Source: Perkinsus olseni
Lineage: Eukaryota > Perkinsozoa > Perkinsida
Assembly: GCA_013115125.1 (NCBI GenBank)
Contig: JABANN010000023.1
Span: 58,550 to 122,549 of the forward strand
Length of the DNA: 64,000 nt
Direction: 5' to 3'
Shown here: positions 1 through 10,872 of the stretch, piece by piece
Layout: each line of letters starts with the position of its first letter
Position numbering within the stretch: the first letter of the stretch is position 1
The notes under the pieces: generated by a model
Databases searched by the model: none
Told to the model about the DNA's origin: nothing
Seen by the model: the letters and a program-made list of their open reading frames with translations, nothing else
Position numbers and translations under genes: made by a program

Positions 1-2
1 GT

Positions 3-872
3 TGCTATGAGTGCCCCCATGACAGCTGCGCCCCTATCAGCAAGACAAACATTACCGTCACTTTCGCTGATAACTCCTCCTTCGTTTACTTCAACAGTTT
101 CGCCGACCTGACTGTCAAACTAGGTAATGGAACTGAGATTATCGTCGAGGGCTACGACATCGGCGTCGTGAAAGATTACTCGCCCAAGAACATGCCTCCA
201 TCCCCTATACTTGGGTTGCATAGGGAACCGGGGTTTTCTCGCCAAGAGCATTCTTTCATTCATCAGCTGGTCCGGAACTCCGAAGGGGCGATCAGGAGGT
301 TAGCTTTCTCGATAACATATCCAAGGACCTCTGATGAGGTTGGGCACTTGACCGCCGGTGGGGATCCTGACCCAGCCTGGCATGCTCCTTTCATTACCCT
401 GCATCAGCGTGATGACAGAGCATGGACATTGGGGATTGATGAGGTTGGTTATCGCGGTGATGGCAAGAGTGAACCAGTGACTATCAAGAAGGGGAGGGTG
501 CTGTTCGACTCTGGCGCCACCGTCATTATCGGCCCCCATGATGAAGCCAACAAAGTCCTAAACTTCATCGCCAAGTTCGTCGAGTTCAAAGGCAGCGATG
601 TCTTGAAGATCATCGATTGCTCTGATATTCCCAAGTTACCTGAGGTGTGGTTCGATATCCAGGCGGACGACGAAGAGGCTTTAACCACGAGGGTTTTTAT
701 TGAGGGGCGTGACTATGTGCTTCACTCGGGTGGCAAGTGCTACATAAGCATTACCGGCGGTGATCTCAGTGCGGTTGGTGTAAGATGGATGCTCGGGGCC
801 CCGCTTTTTAAGGGGCATTTTGTACAGTTCACTTATGACGTGGAATCGATAGGATTCGCCAAAAAACACTAA
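3..872 (+). CDS. Pepsin-like (A1 family) aspartic protease, 3' part
   Basis: The frame is open from base 3 to TAA at 870-872 (289 residues), so the gene runs off the left edge. The second catalytic motif VLFDSGATVIIGP is visible around bases 498-537, with its Asp followed by Ser-Gly-Ala. The C-terminal pattern RWMLGAPLFKGHFVQFTYD...IGFA matches the 'ILGxxFLRxxxxxFDxxxxxIGFA' end of the pepsin fold. A CYECPHDSC stretch at the left edge is a Cys-rich insertion. The first catalytic Asp and the signal or pro segment would lie upstream. Enzymes of this family cleave peptide bonds with two Asp residues, usually in secretory or acidic compartments. No intron is needed in this part. Confidence 0.85.
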   Translation, partial: CYECPHDSCAPISKTNITVTFADNSSFVYFNSFADLTVKLGNGTEIIVEGYDIGVVKDYSPKNMPPSPILGLHREPGFSRQEHSFIHQLVRNSEGAIRRLAFSITYPRTSDEVGHLTAGGDPDPAWHAPFITLHQRDDRAWTLGIDEVGYRGDGKSEPVTIKKGRVLFDSGATVIIGPHDEANKVLNFIAKFVEFKGSDVLKIIDCSDIPKLPEVWFDIQADDEEALTTRVFIEGRDYVLHSGGKCYISITGGDLSAVGVRWMLGAPLFKGHFVQFTYDVESIGFAKKH

Positions 873-993
873 CTCTTTTTCCAGCTCACGGATAAGTTCG
901 GGTCGCAGATTCTCATTGAACGGTTAAACTCCTTTCAGCCAATGGATCTCTTCCTTATTCCGTTATACATCCTTTTCGAACTTTCTATCAGCC

Positions 994-1434
994 TCATCTC
1001 AGGCTTGCGTTCTTCAAAAGTTCATCGTTTTCGAACCAATCGTAGAAATATCGTATCTCGAAAGCATGCCACTCGTCCGAGTCTAATTCAATAGAGGTTG
1101 TCAACGTTATTATCGCCAAGCGATTCAACCACTGGGTAGCTCCAGTCTTGCAGCACCAGCAGCCTCTCCAGGTTGGATCGTCCTCAGAGGAATGGAAAAC
1201 TTTTCTAGTCAGTTTTCGGCTTGTTTTCATTCAAGGCCAATCGTTAGGTTTAGAATCCTATTGCACGGGGAGTCCTTGGCACCAACTACCCACAGGCAAA
1301 ATGTTCCGGTGCTCGAAGTCAAGGACAGTACTACAGCCAACTGCACCCACCCCCTGCGGTAGCAGGAACGCTGCCACCACTCCCACTAGGGTACAACACA
1401 GTCCAATAACACTCAGAAACATTGCAATAAACAT
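994..1434 (-). CDS. Possible small membrane protein (incomplete model)
   Basis: Starting from an ATG at 1434-1432, the minus strand encodes a strongly hydrophobic segment (MFIAMFLSVIGLCCTLVGVV, then AAFLLP), typical of one transmembrane helix. After it comes a short Cys-containing tail near 1260. A further minus frame, 1230-994, reads as plausible protein with a Cys cluster (GCWCCK) and an acidic end, and stops at 994. I could not find a splice that joins the two in frame. They may be exons of one gene, or the hydrophobic exon may belong to the gene just upstream, whose stop at 1453 lies in the same frame. No family was recognised. Confidence 0.3.
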
Positions 1435-1452
1435 GCAAGTCACTCGTTCTTC

Positions 1453-2539
1453 TTAGGAGGAGGATGGACTGCCTCTGGGAAGGGTGGTCGGTAGTAAATC
1501 TTCAACCCACCCTCGGGAGGCGACCAATTCCAACAACCGGATGACTTACCGCGGGCAGCAACATTCGACCTGCAGAGGCGTGGGCGAAGCGTTCATACAT
1601 GAGGATGGTCCCCACCACCTGATGCGCATGCCATTCCAAAACTCATCTCCGCGTATCTTTCCTTCGAAAGGCATCGTCCTAGTGAGGGAGGAGAACATGC
1701 TTCCACAGGAAACTCAGATTCCGAATTATTCTGCTCATAACGAGTGATAGCTCGAGAAAGTACGAACGATTGGCACTGAAAGATGCTCACTTGAAGTAGG
1801 CTGGTACGGTCGGGATGAAGGAGAGGCCGCTGGGACCCGGACAAGGGCTTTTCTCACGAGATCGCCAGAACGTGGAGTAAAGGCCGAAGAAAGGTACCGT
1901 GGCTGCTGTCTCGATCAGTGTCCTCTCCCTGAGTAAGGTGCATGAGTTCTCTTCGGTCGCCAACAGCACAGAAGGACTTACTCGTGAGGACGATCTGCGA
2001 ACTCAGAGAAGAATTCGACGTCGCAATTGTGGTAGAGCGGCCATCGCTTGCGGTACACCTCTTGATAGGCCCTCTTCGTGTAGGGGAGCTTGGTCCTGCA
2101 GGAAAGCAATCAACCAGCCACATGCTCAGCATACTCGTCAAGTGGCTATCTTCGGACACGGGAGGGCTTCTTAGCGGACAGATGCCGCCATGCGAGAGAG
2201 TACGCCGCCCTCCAAAAATCCACCCTTTGCGAGGAATGAAGATACCCTACGGAATCTGCGATATGTTATGGGAGCGGTTAGGCGATCCAATACGAGAATA
2301 CAGCACAGGCTTCCTGTCCTCCCCTCGCACGATCCATCGACGACCATACCTGACAAAGGCATGAGATACATTACCCAGTGACTGCAGCAACGGGCAATTG
2401 AACGCTCCTCGTCGTTTCGAGTGACGAAGGTTTTCGAGACTGTCTCGTTCCACTGCCCTCACCGCATGTCGGTATCCATTGGTTTGATCATACCCCTGAT
2501 GGCCTTACCATCTCCCACATGACGGCGACTCAAGGCCAT
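1453..2539 (-). CDS. Uncharacterised multi-exon protein
   Basis: ATG 2539-2537 is followed by a consistent chain of short exons on the minus strand. It can be traced through segments such as HWVMYLMPLS, VDFWRAAYSLAWRHL, TKLPYTKRAYQEVYRKRW, FFSEFADRPHE, TVPFFGLYSTFWRSREKSP and FEGKIRGDEFWNGMRIRWW. Donors include two clear GTAAGT sites and one GTGAGC, and acceptors are CAG or TAG. The last exon ends at TAA 1455-1453. The protein is rich in aromatic and basic residues (many Trp and Tyr), with no obvious signal peptide or long hydrophobic helix. I recognise no domain. The gene starts about 100 bp downstream of the wolframin-like gene on the same strand. Some joins, for example around 2170-2190, are tentative. 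Confidence 0.5.
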
Positions 2540-2643
2540 GGGTGATGAAACTTCGGCTGGGCGGCGCTGGCTACTCGCTTCCACTCAACACAAAATGCGA
2601 TGAAGGCAAACTGTATTCGTCAATTCCACAACACTAGTAAAAG

Positions 2644-3638
2644 TCAATCTCGATGCGACGAGGACTCGATATTCGAGGGGGCCTGCTCTCCACCAGACTG
2701 CCCGTCCGAGGACACCGGAGGTCCGTCGTTATTCTTCTCACCCAGAAGCGCATCCATCATAACCTAAAAGACAGGTGTGCCGCCCTTCACGAATGGAGAC
2801 CTACTTGCCGGGCCGAGATGGCCATTGCTGCCTCGGCCACAGCGTCCTCCACTTCTTGCGGCCTTTCGGTCTCCTTTATACTCCACAGCTGCAGCAAGTG
2901 GGGACCACCCCTGAACAGATGACGCCCGATGGCTCCACTCAGACGACAGACGAACTCACCGTCGGCCAAGACTCAGCAGGGAGGCCTCGAACTCGGCCCA
3001 AGCCCCCGCTGGCAGCAGGGCTACTTGATCGCGTTGCTGCGCACCATCGAATAGAAGTATCAAGTCCACCACGTCTGGCCGGTATGCTTGCTGGGGAGGA
3101 AACATCCTAAAGGGGACTACTGAAGAGAAGGCCTGTGCTGCAATGGTTCTGTTTACTTTATCATGGCGAAGCTCTTCGTCTTGAACAACCACAAGTCGAT
3201 CCCCTCTCTAATTCTAACCACCCTTCCCGTCCACTTGACGGTCCTGTACTTGTACTTCTCGTCAAATGCTTTCACACTGTGGAGCGGGTTGCCAAGGTAC
3301 GCCCTGACAGAGGACAAGGCTCGTCAGCTTGCCAAGGAGGGGCCGTCATCCACCTGTCTCCACAGTCACTGAGGAAGTCCTTCCAAGTAACATCAATATC
3401 GGGTCCTCGGGGTATCATAGCCGGCTGCATCACGCCAGAGGAACGCGCCATGTAGAATACGCCGATCACCCCAACGAGTGCCAAGAGAATAACAACGTAT
3501 CTGATGGTGAGCAGCCACCATGACCAAACTCGATAACATAGCGGGTGTGTCCGGAGCATCCGCCCTCGAGTCGAACGGCAATCTATCTCCGGAGGACATT
3601 TCAGTCTGCTGCTGATGATGCAAGCCTTGAAGTGGCAT
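2644..3638 (-). CDS. Wolframin-like protein: one membrane helix plus OB-fold domain
   Basis: The chain starts at ATG 3638-3636 with a polar segment. A short intron near 3525 joins it to one transmembrane helix (YVVILLALVGVIGVFY). The following exons read VTWKDFLSDCGDRA, then KYKYRTVKWTGRVV, MFPPQQAYRPDVVDLIL, and AWAEFEASLLSLG joined to HLLQLWSIK. The tail is acidic and Ser-rich, ending at TGA 2646-2644. In metazoan wolframin the C-terminal OB-fold shows the same series: VTWxxYxxxCG, a (V/T)xWTGR strand, a long helix, then an EFxAxLxxLG strand followed by hydrophobic LKAI-like residues. Wolframin is an ER membrane protein tied to calcium homeostasis and ER stress. Here only one helix precedes the domain, so this is a domain match rather than a clear orthologue. 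The intron after WTGR is not settled. Confidence 0.55.
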
Positions 3639-3692
3639 GCCAGCGTTGAAGTTGCTGAAGGGATGCCAGAATGAGAACCCCTCTCCGTGTCG

Positions 3693-4544
3693 CTACTTTC
3701 TCGCCAAAACCACAGCACAGTGGCCGATGCGGAAGGTGAGGACATCGTTCTTGAAGTTGGTGGGTAGGGATATCTTCGACCGGGAGCCGACCTTATTGAG
3801 GCAGCTGGGGCAGCGGTGGACGGTATCCTTCAGTAAAGGCCATATCACTGAGAGGGAGAACATACTCGACCGGGGCCTTCACCATTCGGTTCGGGAAATC
3901 ACAAAGACTATATCACAATAGGAATTTTGATGAAGGACTCCTTATAGCTTATGAGAGCCGAGACATTCACTGGTAATCTAACAAGGGCTCCTTACAGCGG
4001 ATATCCGACAAGTCGGGAGGGAAGGTAATGTAGTGAAGACAATAATATTAATTATTAACGGTACCAACATTCCACCACATCGTCGTGACTAGCATGCACT
4101 AACTGTTATACAACCACCCTGCTGCGATACTAACCAATAGTCGAGAGCCGTGATCAGGCCCGTATGAACAGAAGGCCCCTACCTGGCAAAACACACACAG
4201 ATAACCACTGGAGGACTAGTATTAGAAGGAGCGCCAGGAGGTAGGATACAACGGACGGCTCGTGTGTCACGAAGGTAGTGATGTCCGCCCGGCAAAACGG
4301 GCATCGGCAGTTCACAGGCCTGAGGCAAAAGTAGAGTGCCGCACCGGTAGCTCTGAGACAAGGGTACGTACGACATGTCAAAGACAGGCCGCTTCTCTCC
4401 ATCCGTACTCGACGCTGAAGACAGCGTCTCCGTGCCGGATTCACCGTCCATCTCGACGTCGCCCTCCTCAGCGACCGCTGGCAGTGTGGGCACTTGGCGA
4501 TACGTGTGGGCCTCCTTCCGACGCTGGCTGAACGCCCCCGTCAT
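3693..4544 (-). CDS. LITAF-domain membrane-associated zinc protein
   Basis: The start is ATG 4544-4542. The first exon is polar and acidic, then a phase-2 intron (donor GTACGTAC) leads to VNCRCPFCRADITTFVTH. A hydrophobic stretch follows (SYLLALLLILVLQWLSVCVLP). After a longer intron to about 3858, the protein continues VIWPLLKDTVHRCPSCLNKVG and ends at TAG 3695-3693. This is the full LITAF layout: CPxC, a hydrophobic in-plane membrane helix, then HxCPxC, the two Cys pairs forming one zinc site. LITAF proteins sit on the cytosolic face of late endosomes or lysosomes and act in membrane sorting. The stop lies only about 55 bp upstream of the wolframin-like start on the same strand. Confidence 0.75.
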
Positions 4545-4752
4545 TCGTACAGACTTTAAAATGTGAACCTTTCGGAGTCCTTGGCCGTCTGCGGATGCAC
4601 AGCCACGCTCGAGCCCGCCCATCCCGACCAACCCACACTCTACAGGAACTTGAGTCGACATGACCGAGTTCGCCTGTCTCGTGCCCAAAGTGAAAATAAT
4701 AATCGTCAAAAAGGATCAGCAACTACAGAATTCCCGCAATCTCGTCAGCAAA

Positions 4753-5248
4753 TCATCGTGGACACCCCGCAGCGATACCGTTGTACCGCGTCCGCTCCGC
4801 TGGCGTCAATAGCGACCACACGGCCGCCACATTCCGGGAGAAGTGATCCTCACTCTCCGGGCCACCGTGAAGGAGACATCGAGCGCAATTACACACAAGG
4901 CGAGGATGGAACTCCTCACCCAGAAGCCTCTCGCCAGGCACCGTTACAGATATACCTGAGCAGCATTGACGACGACGCGGAGGGTGCAGCCGGCCCTTAT
5001 CTACCTAGAGGACCGCCACGATCGCGCGTCTCTGTGCTGGGCGAGGTTCGCATGAAGTTGGCCCGGGGGCACTGGACTCGTCGGACATGATGGCAAGCGA
5101 CTCTGAGCCTCACCATGGCCAGTGTTGCCTCGATCGAATCACGACCGGAGTACTGCACGCTGATGTCCTGAGGCGACGGTGTGGCAGCAAAGGGCGAGGA
5201 GTCTTCCACAAAAAACAAATTCCAAGATCTTTGTTTTCGCTGGTCCAT
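4753..5248 (-). CDS. Doubtful gene; C-terminal segment resembles part of an HMG box
   Basis: An ATG at 5248-5246 opens a frame beginning MDQRKQRSWNLFFVEDSS. A separate minus frame ending at 4753 contains AVWSLLTPAERTRYNGIA, which resembles the second half of an HMG box (W-x2-L, then a basic residue, Tyr and Ala). Splice sites joining the two were not resolved. Length and composition suit a small protein, but there is no independent support, and the similarity is short. Confidence 0.22.
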
Positions 5249-5607
5249 CGGTAATGCTCCAACCTCGGCGGTACACGGGACGTCACACGAATTGTTCGGC
5301 TCTTCCCCAGATGATAATCATAACCGGGTGGAGGAGGGAGTTCCGCCCGTAGTGCCAGAGGTGCGTTGCTGCGGGAAATTCACTATTTTTCGGGAATTTT
5401 ATTAAAAAAACCATGAGGAAAAATATGTCCTTTTAGTTGGTAAGTCTATCTATTATTAAGCTCGGACTATACCGGCGAAAACGCGAAAAAAGTATATTTT
5501 TTACGCGATTGAGCCTCAATCATCGAGGGTCCACGAAGGAATACGCGAAGGCTTCCTATGGTGCCCAGCCCAATCGGCCACTCTCGTGTTGGCGAACTGA
5601 TTCCCTC
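5249..5607. other. Intergenic, locally A/T-rich
   Basis: No open frame with protein-like composition is seen on either strand. Bases about 5385-5500 are A/T-rich with short A and T runs, unlike the surrounding coding DNA. This spacer lies between the 3' end of the F-box gene and the start of the doubtful gene below it. Confidence 0.5.
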
Positions 5608-7407
5608 TCAACCACCTACCTCCACAGAAGCCCCCGAGGACGTAACCCCGCGAGTGACCGCTGTAAGGGTGTCCTCATCAACGGCATTCAAGCGAAGCCT
5701 TCTCAGCTTCGACAGTCCAGCTAGGACCTGAAGGTAGGAGTAGTTCGGCCGGCAGCAATGGTGGCACAACCTACCCGCTCTACATGGACGGGGGTCGCCA
5801 TCGAAGGGCTTCCCATTCCGGAGAGCTCCTCGAGCTCGGTGTAATGGCCAACTCGCTGCATCAAACGACTTGAAGTAAAAGTACGAGCACCAACGGAAGT
5901 CCGTGATCCTACTCCGTCCACGGTCCAACCTCAAGATACTTCAACTGCGGCAACACCATCGGGAGCGTCTCGGCCAGTGCATCCACAGCGGCTTGGGTGG
6001 TGAGGTGAAAGACTCTCAGCTCCACTAGGTTGCACTCTGAAAAGCATTACCGCAGCGTGGTTAAAAACCCCCACAAGAGCCGGGAAAGCGAGTACTCCCA
6101 ACTCCTAACGGTCGTCGAAGAAGCGACGAGGGTGATATTCTCTTCGACGAAACGCCCAAGGGTGCCTAGTTTCACGATCACCAACAGCAAGACGACCACC
6201 TAACGGAGTCCCCGACCTGTCCTCACCTCCATCCCGACGAAGCAGGGCTCCGGCAACTTCCAGGGCGGCACTCTCCGGTCGCACTCCCATCACCAGGCGA
6301 CTCAGTCGAGGCAACACAACAGAGCCATCATCAGGCAGAAGGGTACAGCCCCTAACCACAGTGATCTGCAAGGGAACATCACTCAACACCACCGCTTCGA
6401 CACTAACCTGAGTGAGCTCAAGGCGCCTGAGATTCTCCATCCGTGCTGGCAATCTGACTGAGCGTTGAGGAGAAGGCTCCAAGATGAGACCATCCAGAAC
6501 CAAAGACTTCACCGCAGCCATCGCCTAGACAACGCCGAGTAGTCTATGAGTGACCAGTCGTCCATCCAGGTACCCTGCTGTTCCCTAGAGTCCTTATTAT
6601 TGGCACTGGATCTTCGCCCACGTCAGCACACTTGGCGAATCGCACAACACGGATGCTGTCATCCAGGGACTCCGCGATGCTTCCGAGTCTAGCTAGCACT
6701 CTCTTTGCTCTGAGGTGGTATGAAGTTGTGGGAATTGTGGTATGAGACTCAAAGGCATCGCTACTAGACTATCTTCTCTCATGTCCACTTCTCCGACGAT
6801 CCCAAATTCTCCGACTAGAAGACGCGGCCGAATCGAAAAAAGCGAAAACCCTTCCTCCAGCCTGTCTGTCCCAGCCCAGCCCCAGGCCTACCGTGAATCA
6901 CAGTGACCACTACGTATCACAGCCGTGAAGTCCACATCAAGGGTCTCCAAGTGGCCTTGGGCCCATCCATCCAAAAGACTATCAGGACCGAACCTCAGGG
7001 GGCTGTGACGAAGAAGATGCTGCACCGCCCTCAACGCTGGTCTGGGCAGGTCCGATCTGGCCACCAACTGACAGCCATGACCCAACCTCCCGAAGTGAGG
7101 ATGTGCTCCACGCTCACCCCTCCAGTGGTGAGAGGATGACGAACAGCCTCGGCATGGAGACGGCTGGTCCTTGCAAAGTTGGCAGCATCAATAGGGTCCA
7201 GGAAACGCACAACGCGTATAAGAGGCCCCGTAGGGAGAACAGCGTCCCTATCGTCAAGGAGACCTGAGGCATGCCAATACGATGAGGGCTGAGAAGCACA
7301 ACCCCACCAATGCCCCGACCCGCGGGGATGTGTTCGCACGGCAGCCCAACATCTCTCGCTGCCTTCATAACGAATAGGGGATCGAGTAGCCCTTCGTCCA
7401 GTGCCAT
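5608..7407 (-). CDS. F-box protein with leucine-rich repeats
   Basis: Start ATG 7407-7405. Exon 1 is 7407-7308, exon 2 7263-7118 and exon 3 7067-6892, joined by 44- and 50-nt GT-AG introns that keep frame. Exon 2 carries an F-box-like stretch: LPTGPLIRVVRFLDP, then DAANFARTSRLHAEAV. Exon 3 and later open stretches are leucine-rich with irregular repeats: LETLDVDFTAV, ENLRRLELTQVSVEAVVL (about 6105-6521), and LSKLRRLRLNAVDEDTLTAV near the 3' end (stop TGA 5610-5608). F-box/LRR proteins link substrates, bound by the LRR, to SCF ubiquitin ligases through Skp1. Exons between 6890 and 5700 were not all joined, and 5608-7407 could hold two genes. Confidence 0.6.
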
Positions 7408-7892
7408 GTTGAGCGCCGTCAATATGGACAATCGGACCTGTTCAGAGAAGTGTAGGTCCTGCGTGATGGAGGCACAGGTTCGATCCCTGGCGAGGGCATA
7501 TTCAGTCGTGCGTCCCGCTCCCGTACCGTTCCATGCCGAACTAGATGTGCAATAAGCCTATCCAAATACCGGCTCAGGAGATCCTTAACGCACCTTCGTA
7601 TACCTGTGACCATTAACAATATCAACATACGTCAGCCGCGAGCACGCATCGCTCCGTCGGATATTCTCAGTAGATTTCCTAATTTGCTCAACATAAAACG
7701 ACTACAGCCCTTGGTCACGCTCTTGTGCGCTATCAAGCTTTCCGCTTCCGGAAATACGACTTTGTATAAAAGCAAGCAGACGATACCCTCATGATGCACT
7801 CAGCACGGCCGCGGCTAGTGCTGATGCATAGAGAAAGAGAGTCACTAGAGGCCACTTCCGCCAACACTTCGGCAGGTGCGCAATTGATAGGG
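7408..7892. other. Intergenic with a tRNA T-arm-like site
   Basis: No gene is supported. Bases 7477-7487 read GGTTCGATCCC on the plus strand, one base from the pol III B-box (GGTTCGANTCC), and the flanks can pair like a T-arm. No matching 5' acceptor strand (GCCCTCG) is found in the preceding 100 bases, so this is not a complete tRNA. Upstream exons of the F-box gene, which reads leftward, could also lie here. Confidence 0.35.
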
Positions 7893-9069
7893 TCAATACA
7901 GCCCTGTCCGCGCCAGTCCTGTCAGTACGATCTCCTCTATACAGTACCGGAAACGTTCCCGAATGCTCTCAGGATTTTCCGACGGGACAGTATCTTGGAC
8001 GCTTTGCTAGATTGTGATCGCCCCTCCTACCTTCTTTACTACTGCCGTCCCCACCCTCCGAGGAGCCTTCTCCCGCGGGGGCGCTGCTGCTACTCGTAGC
8101 CATACCGCCGCCACCATTACTACTGCCACTATTACAGCATGGGTCCATTGAATAAGGGGTGATATCACATAGACTCTGTCACACCTCCTCCGCGCGCCAC
8201 GAAATACTCCGTCCTAATTGATGAGCACTCACAACAGCATCACACTGAGGTCACTAAGAAACACATACAGGACTTGCTGCTGGTCAAGAATAGCAGAGGT
8301 TGATAGTACAAAAAGATACGTCTCGCGTTACCGAGGACGATGGACCGCAGCCGCTGGTGAATTGGCCGCCGCCGGTCGAGTGGGCGAGGCATGGGTGTTA
8401 GCATCTCTCAGTCGATTGAGGAAGGACTTCTTATCGCCCTTGGCCTCTACTATCGGCGTCGACTCCGCAGTAGCAGCTGAGTTCTCCCGCTGATATCGGA
8501 TCTGTTCGCTGTAACCCTGACAAGGGAGACAAAAACTGAGGTTTATGAACTGAAGGTTTTAGCTGACTACACTACTGGTAAGAGGCACTCCCACTACAAC
8601 TTCGGTCAGTAAGAGCTTATATTAACGCAGGGGGCACGCGCCCCTCGAACCAGTCAATTGGACCATTGGGTTCAATTCATAGCATCCCTCCGAGCGCGCC
8701 TCCATACACCACCACGATCGCCAGAACTTCTCTTCACCAACTTCAACCACCATCCGAAGGTCGCCTTACACTCTGCCTCTGTCCGCTCCTTCTGTACTAC
8801 TGCTACTTCCATCATGCCATTGAACGACACATTCCGATCGTCTTACGTGCTACTATCACACACCCATGGCTGCTAGGCGTTCCCAATCACAACCACCGCG
8901 TCGTTCTACGGCCGTTACGAGCCCACCCTGAGAGATGTTATTCTACCTTCTTATAGCTCTCCTCGTAAGTCGGTGGCACCACAGGCATCATGCGATGCTT
9001 CTTCCCATCCCCTGCCCCTCTGGAACGAATCCTTTGCTCCGGGGAACGCCGTCTTACATGAGGCGCCAT
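7893..9069 (-). CDS. Uncharacterised multi-exon, low-complexity protein
   Basis: ATG 9069-9067 begins MAPHVRRRSPEQRIRSRG, followed by PVVPPTYEESYKK ending at a GTAGAA donor. A second well-supported exon (about 8510-8330) follows a CAG acceptor and reads GYSEQIRYQRENSAATAEST, then a basic stretch and an Ala/Pro-rich end at a GTAACG donor. A further exon (about 8120-8030) is Gly/Ser- or Ala-rich depending on frame. A final stretch, ENPESIRERFRYCIEEIV, runs to TGA 7895-7893. The protein is basic and disordered at the N-terminus. No domain was recognised. Exon order is plausible, but phases between the last two exons are unresolved. Confidence 0.4.
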
Positions 9070-9136
9070 TGTTGGTGGTGATACTGACGACGAGCCACGA
9101 TCTGATAGAAACGAGACCGATCAACCTCGCCAGGGT

Positions 9137-10465
9137 TCAGCACGCCCAATTACCACTGGTCATTCTAGCGTTCTGTCCCGACACTAAAATTGGCAGCTTC
9201 GGAGCCGCAGCAGACGGAGCGACGGTTTCCAGCCTCTCCTCCGCCCAATCTTCCGTAAGATAGCGCCACAAGGACAGCCCTCTAGCCTCGCCTGCCATGT
9301 CCATAACTATCTCCCATCCAAGGATTCGGTCATCATCTCCATGCGTGATGACCTCCCCAGACTTCGGTAGCATGGAGGGTGGTGCCTCGACATCCGGTGT
9401 ACCATGACTCGAGTGATAGTTAGCTGAGCAGCCGTCGATGAGTCGGAGCAGCTGCCAGAAGGTGAGCCCGGTGGTCTCGTTCAGCTTCATGGCGTGCTTG
9501 AGGGACAGCTGGATGTCCTTCAGAAATGAGTTACTCTTGACGGCAAGGTTGTTGATGCAGAGACGAGACCTCTCTGCTTCGTCACTCACTTTGCCGTGCG
9601 CCCGTGCCACTGAGCAGGCCGCTGTTACGCATACCACACCATCCACAAATACTTCCAAGGTAACCACTAGACCACTGATGATACCCGATTGGGCCGCTAT
9701 ATAATGGCTCGAGAGCATCCCACTCGCTGTTGTTAGAAAGATGATAGACAGGCAGGCCAGCAGAGGGGTCCAGGCCTCTGCTACGACAGAATGGAAGACT
9801 CTTCCCAGGGACACCTCGTGGATTCCCTGGAGGTCATAGACGAAGCGGGCGAAGGTGATCAATGAGAGAAGGCTCAGCACCACACCAGCGAAGGGAAGCC
9901 CTATGAGCTGCAGTACAGCGTAGGCGATAACGATGACCATACAAGAAAGTTGGAATATAATCTCAAGCGACTTCCACGACCATTCCCGTATAACAATACC
10001 GGTGGCGCGGTGCATACTGTAGGCCTTGAGCTTACGCAGCTGTACCCCGCGATACCGTAAGTTCCACAAAAGATGGTATCTAAAAAGGGAGACTCCGCAC
10101 GGTGAGGGAGGGGAGGTATTACAAAGGGGCAGTAGCGAGTAACACTACTGGACCGACCCATCCTTTGGTGGTGTTGCCTGGATAACAGACCAGCAGCTGT
10201 AGAAGGAGGTACACTAGGGTGAGCGTTGATTGTAGGACCCCTAGTATGATGCCATACTCCATCGCTAGGCCTTCCCGGACCAGTCCGATCTGTGAGGGGA
10301 CACTGACGGGAAGACGGCGCCAGATTGCCGTACCGCTATCCTTTCTTTGCCGATTGAGGCAGAACTCCGACCAGAGACAGATCCCTCTAAGGGCTCAGTG
10401 GTCTGGCGGTAGTTGATGGTAGTGGAGCGGAAGTCCCCACCAGCAAGAGTGACGTATCCAGACAT
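9137..10465 (-). CDS. Multi-pass membrane protein of unknown function (413 aa)
   Basis: The three-exon model is well determined: 10465-10334, 10289-10123 and 10079-9137, joined by 44- and 43-nt GT-AG introns in frame, giving 413 residues. After a polar 44-residue head there are hydrophobic segments: GIILGVLQSTLTLVYLLLQ, WVGPVVLLATAPLLYHLLW, MVIVIAYAVLQLIGLPFAG with VVLSLLSLITFA, LLACLSIIFLTTASG, and IISGLVVTLEVFVDGVVCVT. That makes about five or six helices, followed by a soluble C-terminal half of about 170 residues with an acidic, Pro-containing stretch. I recognise no family. It is divergent with the SRP receptor beta gene, 407 bp apart, so the two may share a promoter region. Confidence 0.75.
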
Positions 10466-10872
10466 GTAGCACTAGTAGTAGTGGCACTGACGACGATGAT
10501 GCAGCGATTCATCTCCACGCCAACGGCGAGGCCTATGTATCTTGTGGAAGCGAGCGTGCTAGTATGGTGTTGAGAATGCATGCATGCCAGTGTCAGGACC
10601 ATGTTCACCTCTGTCGAGCGATGTGTGTATAATTTCGTGGCGCGCGACGGTGGTGGCCCGCAACTTGCGTTGTTTCATTCACCCATCACCACAATCAGTG
10701 AGAGCCGTCTGCTTGAAAGCCTCGTGGTTCGACATAAGAAGCTCCTCGCCCTTATTACACTGTCTAGTTTGACCCATACCGAGGGAGCTCCTCCACAGAA
10801 GGGTTCATAGTCGATAAGGTGGGGTGAGGGTTGTACCAGAAGTCCCCCTGCCTTTCTTACAGTATCTTTGAT
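10466..10872. promoter_or_regulatory. Divergent intergenic region (membrane protein / SRP receptor beta)
   Basis: This 407-bp spacer separates the start codons of a minus-strand gene (ATG 10465) and a plus-strand gene (ATG 10873). No protein-like frame is convincing. It probably contains both promoters and 5' leaders. I see no TATA box or repeated motif that stands out. Confidence 0.35.

Noticed and set aside
3637-3921. Plus-strand frame over the LITAF second exon
   Set aside because: The minus strand gives the conserved HRCPSC motif in a spliced context; the plus frame has no recognisable features.
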